Assembly: GCA_028284935.1 (NCBI GenBank)
Contig: JANQQQ010000016.1
Coordinates: 330,424 to 394,423 of the forward strand
From: Croceivirga sp.
GTDB lineage: Bacteria > Bacteroidota > Bacteroidia > Flavobacteriales > Flavobacteriaceae
Length of the DNA: 64,000 nucleotides
Direction of reading: 5' to 3'
Every line of letters starts with the position of its first letter. The first letter of the stretch is position 1. Shown piece by piece: positions 27,619 through 36,691 of the stretch. A model generated the notes under the pieces. That model was not told the DNA's origin. It did no database searches and saw only the letters and a program-made list of their open reading frames with translations. Made by a program: the position numbers and the translations under genes.

Positions 27619-28803
27619 TTAATACTGTAGTCCTGCGGTGTCATCCCATCTAGCGATCAACCCCCAACCAAAGAAGTAGTTGGAAAGTCCAATTAAGATT
27701 TCATTTTCCCCTTCCTTTAGTGGAACCTTAAATTTCGTATTATCCAGTGTACATCTCCCACGTGGTTCCTTCATGCCAGGAGATCCATAGTAGTTTTTGT
27801 TTTGATGCAAGGGTTGCCCATTGATGAATACCCAAACCTCATCGCTAAATCCCATGCGCAACAGTTTTTCCTGTTCTCTATCTGAAGTAAAGGTTGTTCG
27901 TAACCACGTAAGTCTTCGTTTGCCAGTTTCAGTTGCCCCAAAGCGCTCGGTAAGGTTGACCATACCACGATGTTTTGCTTTGATACCTTTCCAAGAATTG
28001 GAAGTATCAAAATAAGCCTTGTCTATAACAACACCTGGACTGGTACTGATTTGCTGCATGGGATCTTTCCCTGTGGCAAAGTCTATAGGTTCTTGTACCT
28101 CCCATTTCCTTAAATAGTTTGGATCATTATACGTAGGGTCATATCCTATGCCTTGGGCCACATCCTCGGTTTCATTGGGAGTAATTTTAAAATTGGCATA
28201 GATTACATTGCCATTTAAACTAATTTTCCCCGTTTTTGTTAGCCCTTCTAGGACCGGCACTTGTAGGGCGGCCCTGTCCATATTGTTCACATAGACCTTC
28301 ATTTGATTTTCAGATATGACCAACTTAATATGGTTCCATGTATTCTCCGTAAGGGCGGCCGCTGCCTGATATTCATCCGTAAGGTCCCATAGGTTTACAC
28401 CATCCATAAAGGCCGCATATTGCATGGTGGTTCGCGAAAGTGGACTTAATTGTCCAAAATACCGTAGATAATAAACCTCTGAGTTGCCCGTGGTTTCATC
28501 CAAATGAAAGTTTATTCCTGGAAACCCCCGTCCTTTGAGCTCTACATCATATTCAATGGTACCCGTGGAGAACTCCATATCCTTGAGCAGGATTTCAAAG
28601 GGATTATCGTTTGAACTTCTAACTGCCTTAGTCGATTTATAGTCCATAAATTGAACGTTGTCATTTTTTGGAATCCAATGCTTTTCTGTCATTGGAAAGG
28701 ATAAGGCCTTTGAACTGGATTTTCCTTTACGTTGGCCATAGGTACCCATTGAAAATAATAGCGCTATACCTATTGCAAACAGTTTTTCTGATGTCATGTT
28801 CAT
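27619..28803 (-). CDS. Secreted lectin-like protein (LamG/DUF1080-like plus C-terminal galactose-binding-like domain)
   Basis: A 394-residue protein with a signal peptide (to about TYGQ, residue 23). Residues about 45-205 form a concanavalin-like sandwich of the LamG/DUF1080 type (GTIEYDVELKG, TWNHIKLVISENQMKVYVNN). Residues about 250-394 look like a beta-sandwich carbohydrate-binding domain (EVWVFINGQPLHQNK, LKEGENEILIGLSNYF). No catalytic motif was recognised. It is divergent from a membrane-anchored HTH protein that has a similar outer domain, and the 139 bp between the two starts carry phased repeats. A glycan-binding role is likely (inference). Confidence 0.72.
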   Translation of the reverse strand: MNMTSEKLFAIGIALLFSMGTYGQRKGKSSSKALSFPMTEKHWIPKNDNVQFMDYKSTKAVRSSNDNPFEILLKDMEFSTGTIEYDVELKGRGFPGINFHLDETTGNSEVYYLRYFGQLSPLSRTTMQYAAFMDGVNLWDLTDEYQAAAALTENTWNHIKLVISENQMKVYVNNMDRAALQVPVLEGLTKTGKISLNGNVIYANFKITPNETEDVAQGIGYDPTYNDPNYLRKWEVQEPIDFATGKDPMQQISTSPGVVIDKAYFDTSNSWKGIKAKHRGMVNLTERFGATETGKRRLTWLRTTFTSDREQEKLLRMGFSDEVWVFINGQPLHQNKNYYGSPGMKEPRGRCTLDNTKFKVPLKEGENEILIGLSNYFFGWGLIARWDDTAGLQY

Positions 28804-28878
28804 TTTAATTGATTTTGAATTTTACGATTACTTTTGATTGTACCTAAATTAAGTACCTTGTTTACAGAACCGTGTACA

Positions 28879-28919
28879 CTGTCTGTTCAATTCTGTTTAA
28901 TCCTGTTCAGGCTGTCTTG
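28879..28919. repeat. Array of phased CTGT repeats in the divergent promoter region
   Basis: CTGT occurs at 28879, 28883, 28893, 28903 and 28912. Three of these extend to CTGTTCAA, CTGTTTAA and CTGTTCAG at 28883, 28893 and 28903, exactly one helical turn apart. A 10-bp repeat in direct orientation is the layout of a multimeric DNA-binding site on one face of the helix. It lies 24-64 nt upstream of the HTH gene start at 28943. Confidence 0.5.
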
Positions 28920-28942
28920 TGCAATGCACTATTTTTAGTTTT

Positions 28943-30208
28943 ATGGATAAGAGGAAACATGCAATGATTCAACGATTAGTGCAGCAGATTGAGCATCAAT
29001 TGGGCTGGGGAGATGGTGAGGATTGGAGCAATAAGGATTTTGAAGCGCTCAGCGAACAAATTTTTGAAACGACCAAAAAACGATTGAGTGTTACCACCTT
29101 AAAGCGCATTTGGGGTCGCGCTGAAATGGTAGCCAATCCTAGTTTGGCCACCCTGGATATTCTATCAGAATTCGTTGGGAAGAAGAATTGGCGGGAGTAT
29201 ACTAAAAGTTCCTACCCCAAAAAGTATCCATCCCATTCAAAAAATATCAGAAAACGATTAAAGCAGGTGGCCCTTGTCGTTATTGCAATTTCAGTGGCCC
29301 TATTGATTCGTGCCTATACCATTTCAAGGTATGAAGCCTCAAAAGAAGTACCTCCCCTGGATAGGGCCCTATTTACGTTTGAGGGAAAAGTGGTAAGTAC
29401 GGGACTGCCCAATTCCGTAGTTTTTTCCTATGATGCTTCATCAGCCGATGCCGACGCCGAAATACAAATACAACAAGATTGGGATGATCGCAAGCGCATT
29501 AGCGTCAGCAAGGAAGACAGTATTGCCACCTGTATTTATTACAGACCTGGATTCTTTAAATCAAAATTGGTGGTCAATGAATCCATTGTTCGGGAGGACG
29601 ATGTCTTTATCACCTCAGATGGCTGGTTAGGAACCATAAACAGGGACTCTGTGCCTATTTATCTGAGTAAGGATGAAATTGTGAAACAGGACGAAATAGG
29701 AATTGATATCACCTCCCTAAGTGCTTATGACATCGACCCAAAAGTTACTGGTACGACTACAAGCCTTTATTTTATCGATAACTTTACAGAGATATATACC
29801 AATGACTTTAAGGCGTCCCTTGAGCTGCGGAATACCATGGACAAAGCACTGGGGGGATGCCAAGAAATTGAAGTGTATATGCTGTATGATGGGGGTGCCA
29901 TTGGAATTCCCATAGCAAGAAAAGGATGTATTTCGAAATTAAATCTGATGGCTTTTGATCAATACGTGAATGGAAAGAAGAATGATTTATCCTCTTTTGG
30001 TGTGGAATTTGAAACGTATGAAAAACTGTCCTTCAGTGCCGATAACAGTGAACTAAGAATTTGGATAAATGATGATTTGGCCTATGAATTGCCAGTGGTT
30101 AACCCGGCGCGAGCTATCAAAGGAATTTCCATACACTTCGCGGGTACAGGTTCCATTAGGAACATCATGCTCAAAAATGCAAAAGGCACGAACTATCATT
30201 TCAATTGA
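28943..30208 (+). CDS. Membrane-anchored HTH protein with periplasmic lectin-like domain (putative one-component regulator)
   Basis: A 421-residue protein from the chosen ATG at 28943 (MDKRKHAMIQ; the upstream in-frame ATG adds eight unlikely residues). Residues about 1-85 match the Bacteroidetes N-terminal HTH-like domain (KRLSVTTLKRIWGRAEMVANPSLATLDILSEFVG). A basic stretch, one transmembrane helix (about 107-124) and an outer part follow, whose last 170 residues look like a LamG-like sandwich (ELRIWINDDLAYELPV). Cytoplasmic DNA-binding plus external ligand domain suggests a transmembrane one-component regulator, perhaps of the divergent lectin-like gene. DNA binding is inferred. Confidence 0.68.
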   Translation: MDKRKHAMIQRLVQQIEHQLGWGDGEDWSNKDFEALSEQIFETTKKRLSVTTLKRIWGRAEMVANPSLATLDILSEFVGKKNWREYTKSSYPKKYPSHSKNIRKRLKQVALVVIAISVALLIRAYTISRYEASKEVPPLDRALFTFEGKVVSTGLPNSVVFSYDASSADADAEIQIQQDWDDRKRISVSKEDSIATCIYYRPGFFKSKLVVNESIVREDDVFITSDGWLGTINRDSVPIYLSKDEIVKQDEIGIDITSLSAYDIDPKVTGTTTSLYFIDNFTEIYTNDFKASLELRNTMDKALGGCQEIEVYMLYDGGAIGIPIARKGCISKLNLMAFDQYVNGKKNDLSSFGVEFETYEKLSFSADNSELRIWINDDLAYELPVVNPARAIKGISIHFAGTGSIRNIMLKNAKGTNYHFN

Positions 30209-30227
30209 ATTCGTTCTGGGCTAAATC

Positions 30228-30791
30228 CTATTTGCTCACTTCTTTAAGCACTCGATTTAAACTTCGGGTCGAAATACCCAAATAGTTGGCAATATCCTTT
30301 TTCGAAATCTTTTGAAGAAGTTCGGGGAATTCTTTTTTTAAACGGTTGAGACTTTCTTCAAGGTTATGGGTCTGATTGTAGGAATGTCGAAGTGCTGCGT
30401 AGCGAATATTGGTGGCCAAAAGACGCAATAATAATGTATTGAATACCGCATCGTCTTTAAGCAATTGATGAAATGCAGCCTTTGGGATTTGATAGTATGT
30501 GGTTGGTATTATGGCTTCTATGGTACAAAAACTTATGTCTCCCGTGATCAATTCAATTTCACCAAAAACTTCACCTGCCCCAAAGAATTCTTGAATAAAA
30601 TCATTGCCATTATCCAAGGTAAGAAAACATTTTGCCAGTCCTTCCTTAATCACATAAAGGGAATGTATATAGGTGCGTTGATGAAGCATTTTTTCACCAA
30701 TCCCGGCAGTATGCTCCGTAATGGAGTCTTGGTATCCTGAATCCTTCAGTCTTATCAAATAATTCAATAATTCTTGGTTAACGCGAATCAT
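30228..30791 (-). CDS. Crp/Fnr-family transcriptional regulator
   Basis: A 187-residue regulator. It has an N-terminal cyclic-nucleotide-binding-like beta-roll (about 15-120, with EEFFGAGEVFGEIELI-type strands: FIQEFFGAGEVFGEIE) and a C-terminal HTH (about 150-187: SKKDIANYLGISTRSLNRVLKEV). No Cys cluster for Fe-S sensing is present. It is divergent from an MFS transporter with 92 bp between, a common arrangement in which the regulator controls the exporter. The effector is unknown. Confidence 0.9.
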   Translation of the reverse strand: MIRVNQELLNYLIRLKDSGYQDSITEHTAGIGEKMLHQRTYIHSLYVIKEGLAKCFLTLDNGNDFIQEFFGAGEVFGEIELITGDISFCTIEAIIPTTYYQIPKAAFHQLLKDDAVFNTLLLRLLATNIRYAALRHSYNQTHNLEESLNRLKKEFPELLQKISKKDIANYLGISTRSLNRVLKEVSK

Positions 30792-30883
30792 TTTGTTCGA
30801 TGGGACAAATGTCCTTTCAATTTTTCAGAAACCGCTTTTTCTTTGGTTCCCCATTAGTAGTTGACAAGATACCATAAGTTCAA

Positions 30884-32044
30884 ATGAAAAAAGACCATCC
30901 CATCTATAATCTCCGATTTGGACTTTTATGCCTTAGCTCGTTACTGTTTTCGAGCAGTTATAATTTGCTGATTCCAGAATTGCCCGGGTATTTGTCCGAT
31001 CTTGGGGGTTCCCAATATATAGGTTTGATTATTTCGCTGTTTACATTGACCGCAGGTCTGTCAAGACCCTTTAGTGGTTTGTTGACCGATAGGATTGGAC
31101 GTAGACCCGTAATGATTTTTGGGGCCATGGTCTGTTTGGTATGTGGTTTTTTGTATCCCCTGTTGGGCACGGTAGCGGGTTTTCTTTTTTTGCGATTGTT
31201 ACATGGGTTTTCTACGGGATTTACACCAACAGCAATAGCCGCCTATGTCTCGGATATGGTGCCCGCCAATCGCTGGGGGGAGGCTTTTGGTATTCAGGGT
31301 GTTTTTTTTACCAGTGGTTTGGCCCTTGGGCCTGCCTTGGGAAGTACCATTAAACTCTATTATTCCTATGACATTCTGTTTTACAGTTCTTCGGCCATGG
31401 CGTTTTTATCCATGCTATTGATATTCAGACTTCGTGAAACCTTGCTTGACAGAACTCAATTTCAGTGGCGAATGCTTAAAATTTCAAAGAATGATATTGT
31501 TTCCACAGCCGTATTTGTCCCTGCGGTCATTACCTTTTTGGCGTACTTCACTTTTGGGATGGTACTCACCTTGATTCCGGATTGGAGCGACTTTTTGGGC
31601 TTTCAGAATAAAGGAAGTTTTTTTGTGGCCTTTACCATAGCTTCCTTGACCATTCGTTTTCTGGCCGGTTCGGCATCAGATAGAATGGGGCGGAAATTCA
31701 TTGTTAAAATTGGACTTTTCATTTTAATTGGCGCCCTTTTGGTCATGATGTTATTGCAAACAAAGACTGGATTGTTATCAGCAGCCATAGTATATGGATT
31801 GGCCATGGGAATTTTGTCCCCAGCGTTAAATGCTTGGACGGTCGACCTAAGCCCCAGCAGTGAGAAGGGGAAAGGCATTTCAACCATGTTTATTGCACTC
31901 GAGGCAGGAATTGGACTAGGGGCATTACTATCAGGGTGGTACTACCAGGATGCCTATCAAAACATACCACATACCATGTTGGGATGCGCCTTTTTAGCAG
32001 TTGTGGGTTTTGGTTTTTTAGTTCTGTTGAGAAAACCGAGATGA
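30884..32044 (+). CDS. MFS transporter (12-helix, drug- or metabolite-type)
   Basis: A 386-residue major facilitator with about 12 helices. Motif A is present after TM2 (GLLTDRIGRRPVMIFGA) and again in the second half (GSASDRMGRKFIVKIG). It has no signal peptide and no fused domain. It is divergent from the Crp/Fnr regulator and followed after 24 nt by a small NTF2-like gene. The substrate is unknown; the size and motifs suit an exporter. Confidence 0.87.
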   Translation: MKKDHPIYNLRFGLLCLSSLLFSSSYNLLIPELPGYLSDLGGSQYIGLIISLFTLTAGLSRPFSGLLTDRIGRRPVMIFGAMVCLVCGFLYPLLGTVAGFLFLRLLHGFSTGFTPTAIAAYVSDMVPANRWGEAFGIQGVFFTSGLALGPALGSTIKLYYSYDILFYSSSAMAFLSMLLIFRLRETLLDRTQFQWRMLKISKNDIVSTAVFVPAVITFLAYFTFGMVLTLIPDWSDFLGFQNKGSFFVAFTIASLTIRFLAGSASDRMGRKFIVKIGLFILIGALLVMMLLQTKTGLLSAAIVYGLAMGILSPALNAWTVDLSPSSEKGKGISTMFIALEAGIGLGALLSGWYYQDAYQNIPHTMLGCAFLAVVGFGFLVLLRKPR

Positions 32045-32068
32045 CGTGATAAGCTTTATATTTGGTAC

Positions 32069-32569
32069 ATGCGTTCTATTCTATTCTTTTTGGCACTTAA
32101 CTTAAGTGCTCATGCCCAATCTGTGGAAGAACTTCAAAATGAAATCGACAAGCAAGTGTGGAAACCCTTTAAGCAGGCTTTTGAAAGCTTGGATAGCAAG
32201 GCATTAAATGCCATCTATGCCAAAAAGGTTTTGCGCGTAACCCCGGAGGGTATTGATACCAAAGGTGCATTTAAGGTTAAAAACGTAAAACGTTTTGAGC
32301 AGAACAAGGCCGATGGGGTCTCCATTACCTTGGATTTTTGGTTTGATCGGAGGAACACCAATGCCACTACTTCTTATGAAGTGGGTTTTTATCGCCTTGG
32401 TTTTAGCTCGGTAGAAGGCAAAACCAATTTCGTGTATGGCCAATTTCATATTGTGCTACAAAAAATGGATGGGGTCTGGAAAATCACCCAAGATTGGGAT
32501 ACCACAACCATTAATGGAAAGGCGATTACAGCAGAAGATTTCGAGGGCAAACCCATCTTACGATTCTGA
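32069..32569 (+). CDS. Exported NTF2-like protein
   Basis: A 166-residue protein with a short signal peptide (to about AHAQ, residue 16) and an NTF2/SnoaL/DUF4440-type alpha-beta fold: helix (QVWKPFKQAFESLDSKALNAIYA), then strands with GQFHIVLQKMDGVWKITQDWDT. No catalytic residues can be named. It follows the MFS gene on the same strand at 24 nt and may be cotranscribed. Function unknown. Confidence 0.75.
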   Translation: MRSILFFLALNLSAHAQSVEELQNEIDKQVWKPFKQAFESLDSKALNAIYAKKVLRVTPEGIDTKGAFKVKNVKRFEQNKADGVSITLDFWFDRRNTNATTSYEVGFYRLGFSSVEGKTNFVYGQFHIVLQKMDGVWKITQDWDTTTINGKAITAEDFEGKPILRF

Positions 32570-32583
32570 CGAATTGTGAGGTA

Positions 32584-34503
32584 TTAAAGTCGTTCGATTC
32601 TAATTTCCTTTCCGTTGAAACTATAAATGATATTTTCTATTTGATCGATGACGAATGAATCAATGTCGTCCATTTGTTTTAGGTTGTCCTCCTTACCATC
32701 GGCAATATGAAGTCTTATAATGGATGCCGATTCATCTTCATTGGGAGCTACAATTAATATGGTACCCTCTCCTTCTTTGCCTTTTTCGGTTCTTTTGAAT
32801 ACGGCCTTCAAACCACCCGAATCAAGGCCAAGTTCTGCTAGGTTTGAGATGGCCTTCTCAGGATTTTGATAGATCTGATAAGATCCATACACTGCAGAGC
32901 CTAGATTGGTAAGAATACCCAGGTTTCCTGAAGCCACCGTACTCCCAGCGTTTTCGACAACTTGGTTATAGACAAAGTTCGTGGCTGCTCGATAGGTGCC
33001 AAACCCACGTTTCAAATAATAATAGGTCGTTCCAAAAAAATTAGTGCGCTCATGGGAGCGGAATTTTTTTTCATAGACCAATTCCCCTGAGCGAGCAATT
33101 AGAAAATAGCTGTTGTCATTTTCCATGAAATAGCCATAGTCTCCCATATGGAAATTGGGAAGGGTCTTACCAAAGTTAAATTCATGAATCCGTTCAGGGG
33201 CTTTTTCTAATTTTCGGTTAATCAAATAAAGTTCATTATTACTATAGACAGGATATTGTTGTGCTATACTATCGTACCAAATACGAAAGGGCCGGTCACT
33301 TAATTTTAGATTTCTAGAAATAAAATCGGCATCACTCAAGATAACATCTTCCCATACCTTCTCACCCTTTGAAATAATCACGTTATTGGCTCGGGAAGGC
33401 GTTATGTAAATGGCTGTGGAATCTGATTCAAATAGGTATACAGGAATTTCATCATTGGAAAGGGATATTTTTATGGGATTTTGCCAAACCTTTTTACCAT
33501 CACTTCCGATAAGTGATAAAAACTTTTCCTGTACTACCAGGAAGCCTTGATTTACAGGGACTATTTTTTTTATCAGAGGCAAGGACGCCATTTCAGACCA
33601 CTGCTTTTTGCCTTTGCTGTCCAGTATATTAAATCCTGTGGAGCTGATGGTTATTAGGTTTTGTTCCGAAAAAGCAACTTCTCGTATCGCCCCCAGTATT
33701 TTACTCGACTCTTTCCAAATAGGAATCAATTGATCTGTGGAATAGGCCATTACCTCCGTAGCACGCTTTAACTTTTCAACGTCTCCAGCCCTGGTAAATA
33801 CATAAATAACGTCTTTAGTACTGTTAATGGCAATGGATTCAATATTGCTTTTTTGGTGTCTGATTTTGCCCGTACGCCCATCGATATGGAGCAGATGATT
33901 GTTCTTTAACCAAAACACATTTTGGTTTTTGTCCAGTAATACTTTTTCTCGTTCAAAGAGCGTTCCTTTAAGGTCTTTGAAAAAATTGGAATCCGTGAGA
34001 TTGGTCTTCCATAACATTTTTTGGCCTTGATAGCTGTAAAGGGCAACGGCCATTTCATTGTCTAGGATACCGTCTGCCAAGAGGGCCTTGTAGTCAGGGA
34101 TAAACAAGGTTCGGTTTACCGATTTGAATCCTACTTTTTCTGAATCAAATAGAACATTGCCATTGACCACGTTGAGTATAATTCGGGAAGTCCCCTTGGC
34201 ATTTACTGTGTTGGACAATAGCTTTGAATTGATGATGGGTTTGTCTTCAAAGACGACCAAAGGGGAATAAGGAATCTCTTTATAGGAGCTAAAATCGACT
34301 TTGCCAATATCATTGTTCTTCCATAGTACAGTTTTAGACTCGGGACCAATACCGTACAACCCCTTCGCGGTACGGACCAAAAGCACTCCTGTATAGGAAT
34401 TGATGATTTTGTCCTTTACTGCATTTTGTAGTACAATGTTGTCTTGACAGAGCATTTCAAAATGCATCCATACTACTATAAGGGCAAAGACATAACGATT
34501 CAT
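32584..34503 (-). CDS. Exported beta-propeller-like protein of unknown function
   Basis: A 639-residue protein from the chosen ATG at 34503 (MNRYVFALIVVW); the frame also allows a GTG start six codons earlier. After a signal peptide (to about CQD) it has repeated Trp-containing strands (VLWKNND, MLWKTNL, IPIWKES, KQWSEM, KVWQNP, KVWEDV), like a PQQ-type beta-propeller. The C-terminal 150 residues differ, with a Gly/Ala-rich hydrophobic part (VASGNLGILTNLGSAVYGSY). I recognise the fold pattern but no enzyme. It converges on the NTF2-like gene and lies 72 bp downstream of the hydrolase fusion. Confidence 0.7.
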   Translation of the reverse strand: MNRYVFALIVVWMHFEMLCQDNIVLQNAVKDKIINSYTGVLLVRTAKGLYGIGPESKTVLWKNNDIGKVDFSSYKEIPYSPLVVFEDKPIINSKLLSNTVNAKGTSRIILNVVNGNVLFDSEKVGFKSVNRTLFIPDYKALLADGILDNEMAVALYSYQGQKMLWKTNLTDSNFFKDLKGTLFEREKVLLDKNQNVFWLKNNHLLHIDGRTGKIRHQKSNIESIAINSTKDVIYVFTRAGDVEKLKRATEVMAYSTDQLIPIWKESSKILGAIREVAFSEQNLITISSTGFNILDSKGKKQWSEMASLPLIKKIVPVNQGFLVVQEKFLSLIGSDGKKVWQNPIKISLSNDEIPVYLFESDSTAIYITPSRANNVIISKGEKVWEDVILSDADFISRNLKLSDRPFRIWYDSIAQQYPVYSNNELYLINRKLEKAPERIHEFNFGKTLPNFHMGDYGYFMENDNSYFLIARSGELVYEKKFRSHERTNFFGTTYYYLKRGFGTYRAATNFVYNQVVENAGSTVASGNLGILTNLGSAVYGSYQIYQNPEKAISNLAELGLDSGGLKAVFKRTEKGKEGEGTILIVAPNEDESASIIRLHIADGKEDNLKQMDDIDSFVIDQIENIIYSFNGKEIRIERL

Positions 34504-34575
34504 CCTAACAAAAAAGTCCACAGAAAAGGTACTACATTTTCCATGGACTTTGGTAATGAGGAAACGGGAAAGAGG

Positions 34576-36495
34576 CTATCTTTTCAAATAGGAAACGACC
34601 TCTTGAATAGCTGTGTTTACGGCCAATTCTTCATAATATAGTTGCTGTTGATTGAAATCATTGAGCCATTTGATTTCTTTTTCGCCCTTTAAAAGTTCAT
34701 AGAACTGCTCGGCTCCCTGGGGCACGGCACCACTCTCGCTATGTACGATAAAAACGGGTTGGGAAATGTCCTTTCCTACCGAGATACCGTCAAAGGTCAA
34801 CCAAGGCTCCCAGCTACTCACGGCAAAACGGTTATCATAGTAAGTGCCAGCGGCTTTTGCAGGATTGAGGTAATAGTCAAACACATTTTCCGGCACATAC
34901 ATCGCACTCAAGGGATCCAGTTCACTGGCGGCCAATACATACTCCATCTCCCCAGTTTCTGCATAGGTGACTTTAGCTTCTTTGGCTGCTTGTAGCAAAC
35001 CTTCCGTACCTCCTGGGCGCATGTCATAAATCATTTTTGCAATAGCTGCATTGTGTAACCAAGGGGCCACCAAAACCAGTTTTTTAATGCGTTTATCCTG
35101 GGCGGTGGCGTGGGCCATATAACCCGAACTGGCACATACCCCTAAACCGGAAAGGTTTTCTTTATCTACGTTGTTATGTTGAACCAAAAAATCTACTGCG
35201 GCTTTGATATCCTCGATTTTTAGATGGTAGTCCTCCACTTGTCGGGGCTGACCCTCACTTTCGCCAAATCCGGTAAAATCAAAGGTTAAGGTGACAAAAC
35301 CATCTTTTGCCATAAGACTGGCATATTCATCGGGCATTTGCTCCTTAACACTAGTCCAACTTCCGGTAACAATGGCTGCTGGATATTTTTTGGTCACATC
35401 AAAACTGGGTGGTAAAAATAGATGTCCTTTTAAGAGTACCCCATTACTATTAAAGGCAATATCCTCTTGGGTGACTCCGCTGTCCGTTCTTGCCCCTGCC
35501 TTGTGGACAGAGTAGTTTTCTGATTGCAGTCCGGGCCAACCACTCAACAGAATATTGGGATTAAACTGTTCCACAAATTCGGTAATTTTTCCGTTGTTAA
35601 CGGTATAGATGCCCACGTAGGCGTTGTTGTAGGGTTTGCCCTCGGAAGTAATGATAGTTCCATTGAATTTGACCAAAACCGTATTGGGATTTACAGTTCC
35701 GAAAATTTCACGCTCATAGCTTTGGGTATAGTCCATGACACCGGTGTACTGTTTTTTCATGGCTTCAATTCCGACGAGTTCCTTTGGAAAGTTGGTAGGG
35801 GCCAATGGCATTTTTTGGACTACGTTAGCATCCAAAATAGCCAAGAGACCCTCTAGGTTTTGATTTTCTAAAGCTGAGAAGAACGCATCGACTACGGTTT
35901 CCGTTTGGGAATTTGCATTTTTCAATGCTGGAATTTGACTGTTTTCCACATTTTTCATGGCCTCCAGGGGTAATGACGTATTTCCATTTTGATTGTATAG
36001 GCTCAAATCGATTCGGGCGAGCTTCCAAATTTCATTTTCTTTGATAAACTCCGTATCGTAGCCAACAAAGACGGTCCATTGGTCATTGTTCAAATAATGG
36101 GTGGCAATGGCATCCATGGTGGCAGTAGCTCGGTTACCTGCTACCCAAATGGCCTTGTTGTGCACCTGATGGATGGTTCTCTCAAAACCGGGAAGCAAGG
36201 CTTTCCATCCGGTCAAAATTTCATCTGGGGTTTTGAATCCCGAGTCCCCTCCCAAAGCGGTATAATCGGTATAGACCGAATCGGCCATCGTCTGTTTTAC
36301 AGTTTCCCAGTCGTGTTCATCCACCCCACTGAATAAGGAGTTGATTACGGCATCGATTTGTGCTTTTTCGAGTGTGGCTACGGTTTGTGTTGTTGTCATA
36401 GCTGTTTCGTTTTTAGGGGCTACTTCCTTTTTTGTTTCGTTTATACAGGCCATCAAACCCAAGGCAATGGTGGCTGTTGTTATTACTTTTTTCAT
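34576..36495 (-). CDS. Lipoprotein fusion: two SnoaL/NTF2-like domains and an alpha/beta hydrolase
   Basis: A 639-residue protein with a lipoprotein signal (LMACIN, Cys17). Two NTF2/SnoaL-like domains (about 45-165 and 195-315) are followed by an alpha/beta hydrolase domain (about 345-639). The nucleophile elbow reads GVCAS (452-456), placing Cys454 where Ser is usual, as in dienelactone hydrolases. TFDFTGFGESEG (404-415) and the late HSESGAVPQGAEQF match the hydrolase fold. The substrate is unknown. It lies upstream of the beta-propeller-like gene on the same strand. The repeated NTF2 unit resembles other stand-alone SnoaL proteins. Confidence 0.8.
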   Translation of the reverse strand: MKKVITTATIALGLMACINETKKEVAPKNETAMTTTQTVATLEKAQIDAVINSLFSGVDEHDWETVKQTMADSVYTDYTALGGDSGFKTPDEILTGWKALLPGFERTIHQVHNKAIWVAGNRATATMDAIATHYLNNDQWTVFVGYDTEFIKENEIWKLARIDLSLYNQNGNTSLPLEAMKNVENSQIPALKNANSQTETVVDAFFSALENQNLEGLLAILDANVVQKMPLAPTNFPKELVGIEAMKKQYTGVMDYTQSYEREIFGTVNPNTVLVKFNGTIITSEGKPYNNAYVGIYTVNNGKITEFVEQFNPNILLSGWPGLQSENYSVHKAGARTDSGVTQEDIAFNSNGVLLKGHLFLPPSFDVTKKYPAAIVTGSWTSVKEQMPDEYASLMAKDGFVTLTFDFTGFGESEGQPRQVEDYHLKIEDIKAAVDFLVQHNNVDKENLSGLGVCASSGYMAHATAQDKRIKKLVLVAPWLHNAAIAKMIYDMRPGGTEGLLQAAKEAKVTYAETGEMEYVLAASELDPLSAMYVPENVFDYYLNPAKAAGTYYDNRFAVSSWEPWLTFDGISVGKDISQPVFIVHSESGAVPQGAEQFYELLKGEKEIKWLNDFNQQQLYYEELAVNTAIQEVVSYLKR

Positions 36496-36643
36496 AGGAC
36501 TATTTTTAACCTGATTTGTGTTATCAATGTATTATGGTGTAAAAGTAATTTTAGGGAACAAGGGGTGCGCTACGCAATTCAAAGCGGGAAGTACAGAATT
36601 CAAAGATGTACCATTTATTCTGGGGCGGGGAATGGGCAACCCT

Positions 36644-36669
36644 AAAAAAAGACCCTTTTTGAGGGTCTT
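36644..36669 (-). terminator. Rho-independent terminator of the SDR gene
   Basis: Read on the minus strand: AAGACCC (36669-36663), a 7-nt loop, GGGTCTT (36655-36649) and then a T-run to 36644. It sits 22 nt after the stop of the short-chain dehydrogenase at 36692. Confidence 0.8.
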
Positions 36670-36691
36670 CGGAAATTCATTCTCAGCGATT

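Noticed and set aside
28883..28919. The phased CTGT repeats as a CRISPR or integron attC site
   Set aside because: Unit length is about 10 bp without spacers or hairpin arms, and no cas or integrase gene is present.
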